The position numbers and the translations under genes are program-made. From Burkholderia anthina (GTDB lineage: Bacteria; Pseudomonadota; Gammaproteobacteria; Burkholderiales; Burkholderiaceae), in assembly GCF_902498995.1 (NCBI RefSeq), contig NZ_CABVLY010000003.1:1-64000 (forward strand): a stretch of DNA of 64,000 nucleotides, read 5' to 3'. This document shows, in pieces, positions 27,759 to 36,228 of the stretch; positions within the stretch are counted from its first letter, which is position 1, and every line of letters begins with the position of its first letter. The notes under the pieces were generated by a model. The model made no database searches and was not told the DNA's origin. It saw nothing but the letters and a program-made list of their open reading frames with translations.

Positions 27759-29180
27759 ATGAAAACGCTGTTCTTGCAGGCCCCTTCTTATGACGGCTTC
27801 GACGGCGGAGCCGGTTCGCGCTACCAGGCGAAGCGCGAAATCCGTTCCTTCTGGTATCCGACGTGGCTTGCGCAGCCGGCCGCGCTCGTGCCGGGCAGCC
27901 GCGTCGTCGACGCGCCGGCCGACGGCCTGTCGGTCGAAGAGACGCTGAAGATCGCGAACGACTACGACCTCGTGATCATCCACACGAGCACGCCGTCGTT
28001 TCCGACCGATGCGATGTTCGCGCAGGATCTCAAGAAGATGAAGCCGTCGCTGCTGGTCGGCATGGTGGGCGCGAAGGTGATGGTCGATCCGCACAATTCG
28101 CTCACGGCGAGCGAGGCAATCGACTTCGTGTGCCGCGAGGAATTCGACTTCACGTGCAAGGAAATCGCCGAGGGCATGCCGTTCCCGCAGATCAAGGGCT
28201 TGAGCTGGCGCGCGAAGGACGGCTCGATCGAGCACAACGAAGCGCGGCCGATCCTCGAGAACATGGACGAACTGCCGTTCGTCGCGCCCGTCTACAAGCG
28301 CGACCTGAAGATCGACAACTACTTCATCGGCTACCTGAACTATCCGTACGTGTCAATCTACACGGGCCGCGGCTGCAAGTCGCGCTGCACCTTCTGCCTG
28401 TGGCCGCAGACGGTCAGCGGCCATCGCTACCGCACGCGCTCGGTCGAGAACGTGCTCGCGGAAGCGAAGTGGATCCGCGACAACATGCCGGAAGTGAAGG
28501 AACTGATGTTCGACGACGACACCTTCACCGACGACCTGCCGCGCGCCGAAGCCATCGCCATCGGCCTGGGCAAGCTCGGCATGACGTGGTCGTGCAACGC
28601 GAAGGCGAACGTGCCGTACAAGACGCTGAAGGTCATGAAGGAAAACGGCCTGCGCCTGCTGCTGGTCGGCTTCGAATCCGGCGACGACCAGATCCTCGTG
28701 AACATCAAGAAGGGCGTGCGCACCGATTTCGCGCGCCGCTTCAGCGCGGACTGCAAGAAGCTCGGCATCAAGATCCACGGCACCTTCATCCTCGGCCTGC
28801 CGGGCGAGACGCAGGAAACCATCAAGAAGACGATCGAATACGCGAAGGAAATCAATCCGCACACGATCCAGGTGTCGCTCGCCGCGCCGTATCCGGGCAC
28901 GACGCTGTACAAGCAGGCCGTCGAGAACGGCTGGATGGAAGAGAACAAGACCATCAACCTGGTGAGCAAGGAAGGCGTGCAGCTCGCGGCGATCGGCTAT
29001 GCGCACCTGTCGCGCGACGAGATCTATCACCACCTCGAGCAGTTCTATCGCCAGTTCTACTTCCGTCCGTCGAAGATCTGGGAAATCGTTCGCGAGATGC
29101 TGACGAGCTGGGACATGATGAAGCGCCGTCTGCGCGAAGGTGTCGAGTTCTTCCGCTTCCTGCGCGCGCACGAGGCCTGA
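27759..29180 (+). CDS. hpnJ: Hopanoid B12-binding/radical SAM protein HpnJ
   Basis: The 473-residue radical SAM enzyme is required for the cyclitol ether form of the hopanoid head group. An N-terminal cobalamin-binding-like domain (residues about 1-150) precedes the radical SAM core. The 4Fe-4S cysteines are in GRGCKSRCTFCLW (CxxxCxxC), and downstream motifs are MFDDDTFTDD, LLLVGFESGDD and GTFILGLPGETQET. The ATG at 27759 has CGGAG at proper spacing. An upstream ATG adds only seven residues. It lies between hpnI (which makes the GlcNAc-hopanoid) and hpnK (deacetylase), matching the pathway order. Confidence 0.93.
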   Translation: MKTLFLQAPSYDGFDGGAGSRYQAKREIRSFWYPTWLAQPAALVPGSRVVDAPADGLSVEETLKIANDYDLVIIHTSTPSFPTDAMFAQDLKKMKPSLLVGMVGAKVMVDPHNSLTASEAIDFVCREEFDFTCKEIAEGMPFPQIKGLSWRAKDGSIEHNEARPILENMDELPFVAPVYKRDLKIDNYFIGYLNYPYVSIYTGRGCKSRCTFCLWPQTVSGHRYRTRSVENVLAEAKWIRDNMPEVKELMFDDDTFTDDLPRAEAIAIGLGKLGMTWSCNAKANVPYKTLKVMKENGLRLLLVGFESGDDQILVNIKKGVRTDFARRFSADCKKLGIKIHGTFILGLPGETQETIKKTIEYAKEINPHTIQVSLAAPYPGTTLYKQAVENGWMEENKTINLVSKEGVQLAAIGYAHLSRDEIYHHLEQFYRQFYFRPSKIWEIVREMLTSWDMMKRRLREGVEFFRFLRAHEA

Positions 29181-29183
29181 TTC

Positions 29184-30068
29184 GTGACGACGCAGCGGGC
29201 AGCGCGGGCGCTGATCTTCACCGCGGACGATTTCGGGCTGCACCCGCGCGTGAACGCGGCGGTCGAGCGCGCGCATCGCGACGGCGTGCTGAACGCCGCG
29301 AGCCTGATGGTCGGCGCGCCGGCCGCGCAGGATGCGATCGACCGCGCGCGGCGGCTGCCGTCGCTCGCGGTCGGCCTGCATCTGGTGCTCGCGGACGGCC
29401 CGGCCACGCTGCCCGCGCATGAAATACCCGCGCTCGTCGGCCCCGACGGGCGGTTCGGCGATGCGATGGCGAAGGACGGCTGTCGCTTCTTCTTTCTGCC
29501 GCACGTGCGTGCGCAGCTGCGCCGCGAAATCCGCGCGCAGTTCGACGCGTTCGCGGCGAGCGGCCTGCCGCTCGACCACGTGAACGCGCACAAGCATTTC
29601 CACCTGCATCCGACCGTGCTGTCGATGATCATCGAGATCGGCCGCGACTACGGGCTGCGCGCGGTGCGCTTGCCGTACGAAACGAGCGCGCCCGCGCTGC
29701 TCAAGCCGTGGATCGCGCTCGTGCGCGCGCGGCTCGACCGCGCCGGGCTCGCGCACAACGACTACGTGGTCGGGATCGAACATACGGGCGCGATGGACGA
29801 AGCCGTGCTGCTCGACGCGCTCGCATCGCTGCCGCCGGGTGTCGGCGAGATCTACTGCCATCCGGCCGAGGCCGGCGACGGCCCGATCACGCCGACGATG
29901 GCCGCTTACCGTCCGGTCGACGAGCTGGACGCGCTGCTGTCGCCGCGCGTCACGGCCGCGCTGAAGGCGGCCGGCGTCGTGACCGGCGGGTTTGCGGACG
30001 TGTTCGGCCAGGCAGCCGCGCACCGCGGCGCGCGGACGTCGCGCGAACCGGGAGCGCAGCCGTCATGA
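29184..30068 (+). CDS. hpnK: Hopanoid biosynthesis deacetylase HpnK (YdjC-like)
   Basis: The 294-residue YdjC/ChbG-family carbohydrate deacetylase removes the acetyl group from the GlcNAc head group of the hopanoid. The metal and catalytic motifs are visible: FTADDFGLHPRVNAA at the N-terminus, VGLHLVLADG, and VNAHKHFHLHPTV. The late block GVGEIYCHPAEAGD holds a further conserved His. The start is GTG at 29184, 3 bp after hpnJ. Its stop overlaps the hpnL start by 4 bp, so translation is coupled. Confidence 0.92.
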   Translation: MTTQRAARALIFTADDFGLHPRVNAAVERAHRDGVLNAASLMVGAPAAQDAIDRARRLPSLAVGLHLVLADGPATLPAHEIPALVGPDGRFGDAMAKDGCRFFFLPHVRAQLRREIRAQFDAFAASGLPLDHVNAHKHFHLHPTVLSMIIEIGRDYGLRAVRLPYETSAPALLKPWIALVRARLDRAGLAHNDYVVGIEHTGAMDEAVLLDALASLPPGVGEIYCHPAEAGDGPITPTMAAYRPVDELDALLSPRVTAALKAAGVVTGGFADVFGQAAAHRGARTSREPGAQPS

Positions 30069-31108
30069 CCAAGTGGATCAAATGGCTCGGCTGGCCGATC
30101 GGCGTCGGGATCCTGCTCGCGCTGGGGCTGCGCGAGGGCATCGGCGACGTGTCGCGGATGCTCGGGCACGCGGGTTACGCGCTGCTGTGGCTCGTGCCGT
30201 TTCACGCGCTGCCGCTGCTGCTCGACGCGTACGCGTGGCATCAGCTGCTCGATCGTCGCGCGTCGCTGTCGTTCCTGTGGTGGATCGCGACCGTGCGCGA
30301 GGCCGTGAACCGGCTGCTGCCCGTGGTCGGGATCGGCGGCGAGCTGGTCGGGATCCGGATGGCGCGCTGGCAGGTGCCCGACGCGAGCCGCGTGACCGCG
30401 TCGGTGATCGTCGAGGTGCTGGTGACGATCGTCGTCCAGTATGCGTTCGCCGCGCTCGGCCTCGTGCTGCTGCTGGCGACCACGCACGACATGGGCGGCG
30501 ACACGATCGGCCTCGCGCTGCTGCTCACGTTGCCGCTGCCGGTGCTCGGCGTCGTGCTGATGCGTCGCGGCGGCGTGTTCCATGCGATCGAGCGGTTCGC
30601 GGGGCGTTTGCTCGGCGATTCGCACCGGTTGCTGCAGGGCGTCGACGGCCGGCGGCTCGATGGCGACATCGACGCGCTGATGTCGCGCACGGGCCTGCTG
30701 TTCAGCGCATTCTTCTGGCAGCTGGCCGGCTACGTGCTCGGCTCGCTCGAAATCTACTGGGCGCTCGCGCTGCTCGGTCATCCGGTGTCGATCGGCGGCG
30801 CCATCGCGATCGAGGCGATGACGCAGGCCGTGCGGCATGCGGCGTTCATGGTACCGGGCGGCCTCGGCGTGCAGGAGGCGACCGTCGTGCTGCTCGCGCA
30901 GATGTTCGGCGTCGACCGCGAAGCGGCGCTGTCGCTCGCGCTGGTCAAGCGCGGTCGCGAGGTGCTGTTCGGCTGCCTCGCGCTCGGTTCGTGGCAGCTT
31001 GCCGAACTCGTGCGTGCGCGCCGCAGCATCGGGGCGCTGGCGGCGTCGCCGCGCACCCCGCAGCCGGCGGCCCGCGAGGCCGAGGTCCGGACCGAAACGA
31101 CGCATTGA
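30065..31108 (+). CDS. hpnL: Hopanoid biosynthesis-associated membrane protein HpnL
   Basis: The 347-residue integral membrane protein belongs to the flippase-like/LPG synthase transmembrane superfamily. It has about eight hydrophobic segments, for example WLGWPIGVGILLALGLR, VIVEVLVTIVVQYAFAALGL and LLLTLPLPVLGVVLM. Typical motifs are VREAVNRLLPVVGIGGELVG and FMVPGGLGVQEATVVLLA. HpnL may take part in hopanoid transfer across or between membranes. The ATGA overlap couples it to hpnK. A Pro/Ala tail ends the protein. Confidence 0.9.
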   Translation: MTKWIKWLGWPIGVGILLALGLREGIGDVSRMLGHAGYALLWLVPFHALPLLLDAYAWHQLLDRRASLSFLWWIATVREAVNRLLPVVGIGGELVGIRMARWQVPDASRVTASVIVEVLVTIVVQYAFAALGLVLLLATTHDMGGDTIGLALLLTLPLPVLGVVLMRRGGVFHAIERFAGRLLGDSHRLLQGVDGRRLDGDIDALMSRTGLLFSAFFWQLAGYVLGSLEIYWALALLGHPVSIGGAIAIEAMTQAVRHAAFMVPGGLGVQEATVVLLAQMFGVDREAALSLALVKRGREVLFGCLALGSWQLAELVRARRSIGALAASPRTPQPAAREAEVRTETTH

Positions 31109-31196
31109 ACGCGAGACGAGCCGCGCGGTCCGTCTCGCACTTTTGGCGTGGCGCGGGTATCCTTGCCGCGTGTTTTCTCGACGCGCATTTCTTCCG

Positions 31197-31754
31197 ATGA
31201 TTTTCCGTTTCCGGCTGCTTCCCGTGACGATGCTGGCCGCCGCGCTGGCGCTGACCGGTTGCGACGACAAGCAAGGCAATCTCGACGTGCAACGCATCAG
31301 GGATTTTTTCAACGCGATCAAGCCGGCGCCGCTGCTGCTGAAGGGGCTGAAGGCCGGCGTATCGACCGAAGAGGACGTGCGCGGCACGATGGGCAAGCCC
31401 GAGACCGAGCGTGTATTCACGGACGGCTCGAAGCGCCTCGAATATCCGCGCGGCCCGATGGGCAACCAGACCTGGTTCGTCGACCTCGACGCGAGCGGGC
31501 ACTACTTGGGCGCGACGCAGGTGCTGACCGCCGAGAACTTCGCGAAGGTGCGCCCCGGGATGAACGAGGACGAGGTGCGGCGCCTGCTCGGCAAGCCGGG
31601 CGACATCGCGCAGTATCCGCTGAAGCCCGAGACGGTGTGGAGCTGGCGCTGGCTCGAGGACGGCGTCAACACCGATGCATTCTTCAACGTCCATTTCGGC
31701 CCGGACGGGCTTGTCTATACGACTTCGCGCTCCGACATCCTGAAGGGGCGGTGA
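31197..31754 (+). CDS. OmlA/SmpA (BamE-like) outer-membrane lipoprotein
   Basis: The 185-residue lipoprotein has a signal ending in the lipobox LTGC (Cys near residue 22). Two short BamE-like repeats follow: LLKGLKAGVSTEEDVRGTMG with KPETERVFTDGSKRLEYPRG, and FAKVRPGMNEDEVRRLLGKP with TVWSWRWLEDG. This duplicated arrangement is longer than BamE (about 110 aa) and may be a tandem-domain relative. It lies 88 bp after hpnL. It could be the last gene of the hopanoid operon, but a role there is not established. Confidence 0.8.
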   Translation: MIFRFRLLPVTMLAAALALTGCDDKQGNLDVQRIRDFFNAIKPAPLLLKGLKAGVSTEEDVRGTMGKPETERVFTDGSKRLEYPRGPMGNQTWFVDLDASGHYLGATQVLTAENFAKVRPGMNEDEVRRLLGKPGDIAQYPLKPETVWSWRWLEDGVNTDAFFNVHFGPDGLVYTTSRSDILKGR

Positions 31755-31796
31755 GCCCGCCTGCGGCGCTATATCGAAAAAGCGACCGGAAAATTG

Positions 31797-31850
31797 CAAA
31801 AAACCCGCTTCCCTGCGTGTCATCCGACTGTCAGGAAGCGGGTTTTTTCC
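31797..31850 (+). terminator. Rho-independent terminator closing the hpn/lipoprotein unit
   Basis: An 11-bp stem AACCCGCTTCC (31802-31812) with GGAAGCGGGTT (31834-31844) spans a 21-nt loop. An A-run lies before it and a TTTTTT tract (31843-31848) after. It is effective in both directions. Confidence 0.92.
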
Positions 31851-31987
31851 TTTTGAAACAGCGGCATAGCCCGCGCTTGCAAATGACGGGATGAATTGCT
31901 GCGACGCAGCAATCGCGCGTACGGTGATTTGAGGCAATCAATTTCGCTTGCGACTATCCGCGTCAGCCCGGCGCGGGAGAGGTATGC

Positions 31988-32710
31988 GTGCCGGTGTCCA
32001 TATCAACACTGGAGACGCGCGTGTTCCTTTACGGCTTTGGTCCCGTCCTATGGGCCGGCACCGTGCAGACCATCGAGCTGTCGGTGCTGTCGCTCGCCGC
32101 TGCGGTGGCGCTGGGGCTGATCGGCGCGGTGGCGAAGCTGTCGCATAACCGGGTGGTGCGAGCGATCGCGACCGGTTATACGACGCTGATCCGCTCGGTA
32201 CCCGATCTCGTCCTGATGCTGCTGTTGTTCTACAGCATTCAGATCTGGCTGAACCAGTTCACCGACCTCGTCGGCTGGGACCAGATCGACATCGATCCGT
32301 TCGTCGCCGGCGTGCTGACGCTTGGCTTCATCTACGGCGCGTACTTCACCGAGACGTTCCGCGGTGCGTTTCTGTCCGTGCCGCGCGGCCAGCTCGAGGC
32401 GGGCGCGGCTTACGGGATGAGCGGGATGCGCGTGTTCGTGCGGATCATGTTTCCGCAGATGATGCGCTTCGCGCTGCCGGGCATCGGCAACAACTGGCAG
32501 GTGCTCGTGAAGGCGACCGCGCTGGTGTCGATCATCGGCCTCGCGGACGTCGTGAAGGCTGCGCAGGACGCCGGCAAGAGCACGTTCAACATGTTCTTCT
32601 TCATCCTCATCGCGGCGCTGATCTACCTCGCGATCACCACCGTTTCCAACCTCGTGCTGATCCAGCTCGAGAAGCGTTACTCCATGGGCGTGCGGCACGC
32701 AGAACTATGA
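31988..32710 (+). CDS. aotQ: Basic amino acid ABC transporter permease (HisQ/AotQ type)
   Basis: The 240-residue inner-membrane permease of the polar amino acid family has five hydrophobic helices. The loop that contacts the ATPase has the EAA-like motif LSVPRGQLEAGAAYGMSGMR. Family text is WAGTVQTIELSVLSLAAAVA and LIRSVPDLVLMLLLFYSIQ. The GTG start has an AGAGG ribosome site. It overlaps aotM by 4 bp. Context (ArgR-type regulator and AST genes) points to arginine/ornithine rather than histidine as the main substrate. Confidence 0.92.
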   Translation: MPVSISTLETRVFLYGFGPVLWAGTVQTIELSVLSLAAAVALGLIGAVAKLSHNRVVRAIATGYTTLIRSVPDLVLMLLLFYSIQIWLNQFTDLVGWDQIDIDPFVAGVLTLGFIYGAYFTETFRGAFLSVPRGQLEAGAAYGMSGMRVFVRIMFPQMMRFALPGIGNNWQVLVKATALVSIIGLADVVKAAQDAGKSTFNMFFFILIAALIYLAITTVSNLVLIQLEKRYSMGVRHAEL

Positions 32711-33420
32711 TCGAGATCCTCCAGGAATTCGGCCAGGCGTTCCTTTACTGGGACGGTCAGCGCCTCTCCGGCCTTGCGGTGACGCTGTGGCTGCTCGTCG
32801 CGTCGATTTCGCTCGGCTTCGTGTGTGCGGTGCCGCTCGCGGTCGCGCGCGTCTCGAAGAAGAAGTGGGTGTCGATGCCGGTGCGCTTCTACACGTACGT
32901 GTTCCGCGGCACGCCGCTCTACGTGCAGCTGCTGCTGATGTACACCGGCATGTACAGCCTCGAGTTCGTGCGCTCGCACTCGTTGCTCGACGCGTTCTTC
33001 CGCAGCGGTTTCAACTGCGCGATTCTCGCGTTCGCGCTGAACACCTGTGCGTACACGACCGAGATCTTCGCCGGCGCGATTCGTGCGATTCCGCACGGAG
33101 AGGTCGAGGCGGCGCGTGCCTACGGGATGTCGCCGTTCACGATGTATCGCCGCGTGATCCTGCCGTCGGCGCTGCGCCGTGCGCTGCCGCTGTACAGCAA
33201 CGAGGTGATCCTGATGCTGCACGCGACCACCGTCGCGTTCACGGCGACCGTGCCCGACATTCTGAAGGTCGCGCGTGACGCCAATTCCGCGACCTACATG
33301 GCGTTCCAGTCGTTCGGGATCGCCGCGCTGATCTATCTTGCGGTATCGTTCGCACTCGTCGCGGCATTTCGCCGGGCGGAGCGCCACTGGCTCGCGTATC
33401 TCGCGGCCGGCCGTCATTGA
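32707..33420 (+). CDS. aotM: Basic amino acid ABC transporter permease (HisM/AotM type)
   Basis: The 237-residue permease is partner of AotQ. It has the EAA loop AIPHGEVEAARAYGMSPFTM and family text YTYVFRGTPLYVQLLLMYTG and ATTVAFTATVPDILKVARDA. Several hydrophobic helices span the inner membrane. The ATGA overlap with aotQ ensures coupled synthesis of the two permease subunits. The ATPase gene follows after 21 bp. Confidence 0.93.
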   Translation: MIEILQEFGQAFLYWDGQRLSGLAVTLWLLVASISLGFVCAVPLAVARVSKKKWVSMPVRFYTYVFRGTPLYVQLLLMYTGMYSLEFVRSHSLLDAFFRSGFNCAILAFALNTCAYTTEIFAGAIRAIPHGEVEAARAYGMSPFTMYRRVILPSALRRALPLYSNEVILMLHATTVAFTATVPDILKVARDANSATYMAFQSFGIAALIYLAVSFALVAAFRRAERHWLAYLAAGRH

Positions 33421-33441
33421 TTTCACTTCGAGGAGAGCCAG

Positions 33442-34242
33442 TTGGCCGAGATCACTCAAACGAGCGCGTCCGCTTCCACCAAGCTTGCCGCGGTCGACAT
33501 TCACAAGCGCTATGGCGATAACGAAGTGCTCAAGGGCGTGTCGCTGAATGCGAAGGCCGGCGACGTCATCAGCATCATCGGCGCGAGCGGGTCGGGCAAG
33601 AGCACGTTCCTGCGCTGCATCAATTTTCTCGAACGGCCGAATGCGGGGCAGATCGTCGTGGACGGCGAGACCGTGCGCACGAAAGCCGACCGTGCCGGTG
33701 CGCTGGAGGTTGCCGATCACAAGCAGTTGCAGCGCATCCGCACGAAGCTCGCGATGGTGTTCCAGCACTTCAACTTGTGGGCGCACATGAACGTGCTCGA
33801 GAACGTGATGGAAGCGCCGGTGCACGTGCTTGGCATTGCGAAGAAGGAAGCCGAGGAGCGTGCGCGCGAGTACCTGGAGAAGGTCGGTTTGCCGCCGCGC
33901 GTCGAGAAGCAGTATCCGTCGCATCTGTCGGGCGGTCAGCAGCAGCGTGTCGCGATTGCGCGTGCGCTGGCGATGCATCCCGACGTGATGCTGTTCGACG
34001 AGCCGACGTCGGCGCTCGATCCCGAACTGGTCGGCGAAGTGCTGAAGGTGATGCAGAAGCTCGCCGAGGAAGGCCGCACGATGATCGTCGTCACGCACGA
34101 GATGGGCTTCGCGCGCAACGTGTCGAATCACGTGATGTTCCTGCATCAGGGGCGGACCGAGGAAGAGGGCGATCCGAAGGAGGTGCTGGTGCGTCCGCAG
34201 AGCGAGCGTCTGAAGCAGTTCCTGTCGGGTAGTCTCAAGTAA
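33442..34242 (+). CDS. aotP: Basic amino acid ABC transporter ATP-binding protein (HisP/AotP type)
   Basis: The 266-residue ATPase powers arginine/ornithine/histidine uptake. It has Walker [13 protein letters not shown], the Q-loop in [14 protein letters not shown], signature [15 protein letters not shown], Walker [16 protein letters not shown] and the switch His in VVTHEMGF. The start is TTG with a strong GAGGAGA ribosome site, unusual but well placed. An N-terminal Ser/Thr-rich leader of about 15 residues precedes the ATPase fold. Confidence 0.94.
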   Translation: MAEITQTSASASTKLAAVDIHKRYGDNEVLKGVSLNAKAGDVISIIGASGSGKSTFLRCINFLERPNAGQIVVDGETVRTKADRAGALEVADHKQLQRIRTKLAMVFQHFNLWAHMNVLENVMEAPVHVLGIAKKEAEERAREYLEKVGLPPRVEKQYPSHLSGGQQQRVAIARALAMHPDVMLFDEPTSALDPELVGEVLKVMQKLAEEGRTMIVVTHEMGFARNVSNHVMFLHQGRTEEEGDPKEVLVRPQSERLKQFLSGSLK

Positions 34243-34254
34243 CGCGAAGGGCGG

Positions 34255-35304
34255 GTGTCATACGTGGTACCGGTGTCTCGTCCCGCAGGCGCCACCCGCA
34301 CGACGCAGGTGGCGATCGTTGCATTGCCGCCCGTGTCGATGTCGGGTGTGGGTCCGATCGTCGATGCGTTGAATCTCGCGAACGAGATCGACGGGCGCTT
34401 GCTGTATCGCTGGCAGGTGTGTTCGTGGGACGGGCGGCCGGTGCCGCTCGCCGGCGGTGCGCAGTGGCATGCCGATGCGGCGTTCAACGATGCGATCGCG
34501 TGCGACTGGCTGATCGTCGTGTCGGAGCGGTTTCAGCAGTTTGCCGATTACCGTTTGTTTCTCGCGAGTCTCGCGCGGGTCGGGCAGCGCACGCCCGTCG
34601 TGACCGGGATTCACCACGGCGTGTGGTGGCTCGCGATGGCCGGGCAGCTTTCCGGGTATCGCGTGAGCGTGAACTGGGAGACGTATCAGCAGTTCGCCGA
34701 GCAGTTCGAACGCTCGATCGTCACGCAGCAGATCTTCGAGATCGATCGCGATCGGGCGACCTGTGCCGGTGGGCAAGCCACCGTGGACTTCATGCTGGCC
34801 ATGATTGGCCGGGAGCATGGCGTTGATCTCGCGGAGCGGATTGCCGACGCGCTTGGCGCCGGCACGCTGCGCAGCGGCGAGGAGCGGCAGCGGATTCCTT
34901 TTGTCACCGCGCCCGGTGAGCGGCATCCCCGGTTGAATGATGCTTTGCTTTTGATGGAAGCCAATATCGAGGATCCCTTGACGACCGATGAGATCGCCGG
35001 GCTCGTTGGCGTTTCACGCCGGCAGCTCGAGAGGCTCTTTCGGCAGTATCTCGGGGCGATGCCCTCCAAGTATTACCTCAACCTCCGATTGCTCAAGGCA
35101 CGGACTCAACTGCAGCGAACCAGCAAGTCAGTGGTTCAGGTGAGTCTTGCTTGCGGGTTTTCTTCTGCTGCGCATTTTTCTAATGCCTATCGCGAGCGGT
35201 TTGGCGTCACGCCTCGGGAAGATCGGCGGGCCTGGCTCGAGAAGCAGACGGGCGGTGGCAGCGAGCCTCGCGGTGGGGCGCTCGTCGAGCGCGGGAAAGA
35301 TTGA
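34255..35304 (+). CDS. argR: AraC-family arginine regulator (Pseudomonas-type ArgR, GlxA group)
   Basis: The 349-residue regulator has an N-terminal DJ-1/GATase-like sensor domain (QVAIVALPPVSMSGVGPIVD through GIHHGVWWLAMAGQLSGYRV, residues about 18-190). A C-terminal AraC HTH pair is at residues about 225-325 (EDPLTTDEIAGLVGVSRRQL, MPSKYYLNLRLLKARTQL, GFSSAAHFSNAYRERFGVTP). In Pseudomonas this regulator activates the aot and ast (aru) operons in response to arginine, and the position between those operons here fits exactly. The start is GTG, 12 bp after aotP. The last 30 residues are basic and variable. Confidence 0.9.
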   Translation: MSYVVPVSRPAGATRTTQVAIVALPPVSMSGVGPIVDALNLANEIDGRLLYRWQVCSWDGRPVPLAGGAQWHADAAFNDAIACDWLIVVSERFQQFADYRLFLASLARVGQRTPVVTGIHHGVWWLAMAGQLSGYRVSVNWETYQQFAEQFERSIVTQQIFEIDRDRATCAGGQATVDFMLAMIGREHGVDLAERIADALGAGTLRSGEERQRIPFVTAPGERHPRLNDALLLMEANIEDPLTTDEIAGLVGVSRRQLERLFRQYLGAMPSKYYLNLRLLKARTQLQRTSKSVVQVSLACGFSSAAHFSNAYRERFGVTPREDRRAWLEKQTGGGSEPRGGALVERGKD

Positions 35305-35329
35305 CGCTCGGGGTGGCAGTGCGCTTGGG

Positions 35330-35609
35330 TTTTTCGTGAAGCACCTGTGATCGTGTCGGTCTATTAGCGTCGCCCCTGCGCGGGGCGGCGGTTACTTTTC
35401 TTTGTCTTGCCAAAGAAAAGTAACCAAAAGAAAGGCGCTGTGAGAACGCAAGACTTCCCGGTGCCGTAGCCACCGGAGTGGCCCTCGCCTAAGTGTCCGC
35501 GCCAGTCAGGAACCCGGAGTGGTTCGAGCAATGGTTCTGACACCTCTCACCACCCTACGGAGCGGTATACCGCCCGCCAGCTCCGTCCTCGCTTCGCTCG
35601 GCCGACAGG
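35330..35609 (+). repeat. Left arm of the long inverted repeat
   Basis: This arm begins TTTTTCGTGAAGCACCTG and ends CTCGGCCGACAGG. The GC motif GTCGCCCCTGCGCGGGGC precedes the 15-bp TTACTTTTC hairpin (35390-35425). From recollection, this hairpin block is a frequent intergenic repeat in Burkholderia and relatives. I could not verify copy number. Confidence 0.93.
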
Positions 35610-35765
35610 TTCACCCGTCCGCGCCCCTCTTGACGCGATCGCTATCGGTCGATTGTTTTACGCAATCGTAATTGACCACGCATGCATCCAATAAATGGAT
35701 CGGTATCCTCTGCGATCATGGGCATAGGGCAATGGTGCGTGGGCGCATGAATTGCGACGGAAGTA

Positions 35766-36045
35766 CCTTGCGGCCGAGCGTAGCGAGGATGGAGCTGGCG
35801 GGCGGTATACCGCTCTGCTGGGTAGGGGAAGGTGTCAGAACCATTGCTCGAACCACTCCGGGTTCCTGGCTGGCGCGGACACTTAGGCGAGGGCCACTCC
35901 GGTGGCTACGGCACCGGGAAGTCATGCGTTCTCACAGCGCCTTTCTTTTGGTTACTTTTCTTTGGCAAGACAAAGAAAAGTAACCGCCGCCCCGCGCAGG
36001 GGCGACGCTAATAGACCGACACGATCACAGGTGCTTCACGAAAAA
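35766..36045 (-). repeat. Right arm of the long inverted repeat
   Basis: This is the exact mirror of the left arm in length. It lies 184 bp before the astC start codon, so the ast promoter must be in 36046-36228 or read out of this arm. Differences from the left arm cluster in a 20-nt segment near 35813-35830 and near the inner end. Confidence 0.93.
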
Positions 36046-36228
36046 GCAGGCGACCCCCAAAAATCGCTTAAATACCGGCCCCCCCAAAGCCCCACCCCCG
36101 CCGGGAGGGCAAAATAGACCGAAGAAACCGCTTCCGATAGAACCCGTCGCAATTCCGCAAGACGCTTGCGTCACCCTTACCTAAACTTGATCCTGTTGAA
36201 CCCTCTTACGAAACCGAAAGGAACGACC

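Larger units (their letters stand above)
35330..36045. repeat. 716-bp long inverted repeat (two 280-bp arms, 156-bp spacer)
   Basis: The left arm (35330-35609) and right arm (35766-36045) are reverse complements with no gaps. By eye there are about 13 mismatches in 280, and only two in the outer 225 nt. Each arm contains a perfect 15-bp hairpin, GGTTACTTTTCTTTG with CAAAGAAAAGTAACC, at 35390-35425 and 35950-35985, and the palindrome GCGGTATACCGC (35562-35573, 35802-35813). No transposase or ORF of note is inside. It fills almost the whole gap between argR and astC and starts 26 bp after argR. It could fold as a large cruciform or long RNA hairpin. Confidence 0.95.

Noticed and set aside
35207..35473. 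Short ORF in the left arm with a near-identical copy in the right arm at 35902-36117
   Set aside because: Both frames are translations of the inverted repeat itself, have no ribosome site, and differ wherever the repeat ends.
35610..35765. Spacer of the long inverted repeat as a cargo gene or transposase remnant
   Set aside because: Only 156 bp with no open frame or recognisable motif.
36046..36228. Second promoter or riboswitch before astC
   Set aside because: No clear -35/-10 pair or conserved leader fold could be recognised by eye, so nothing was called.
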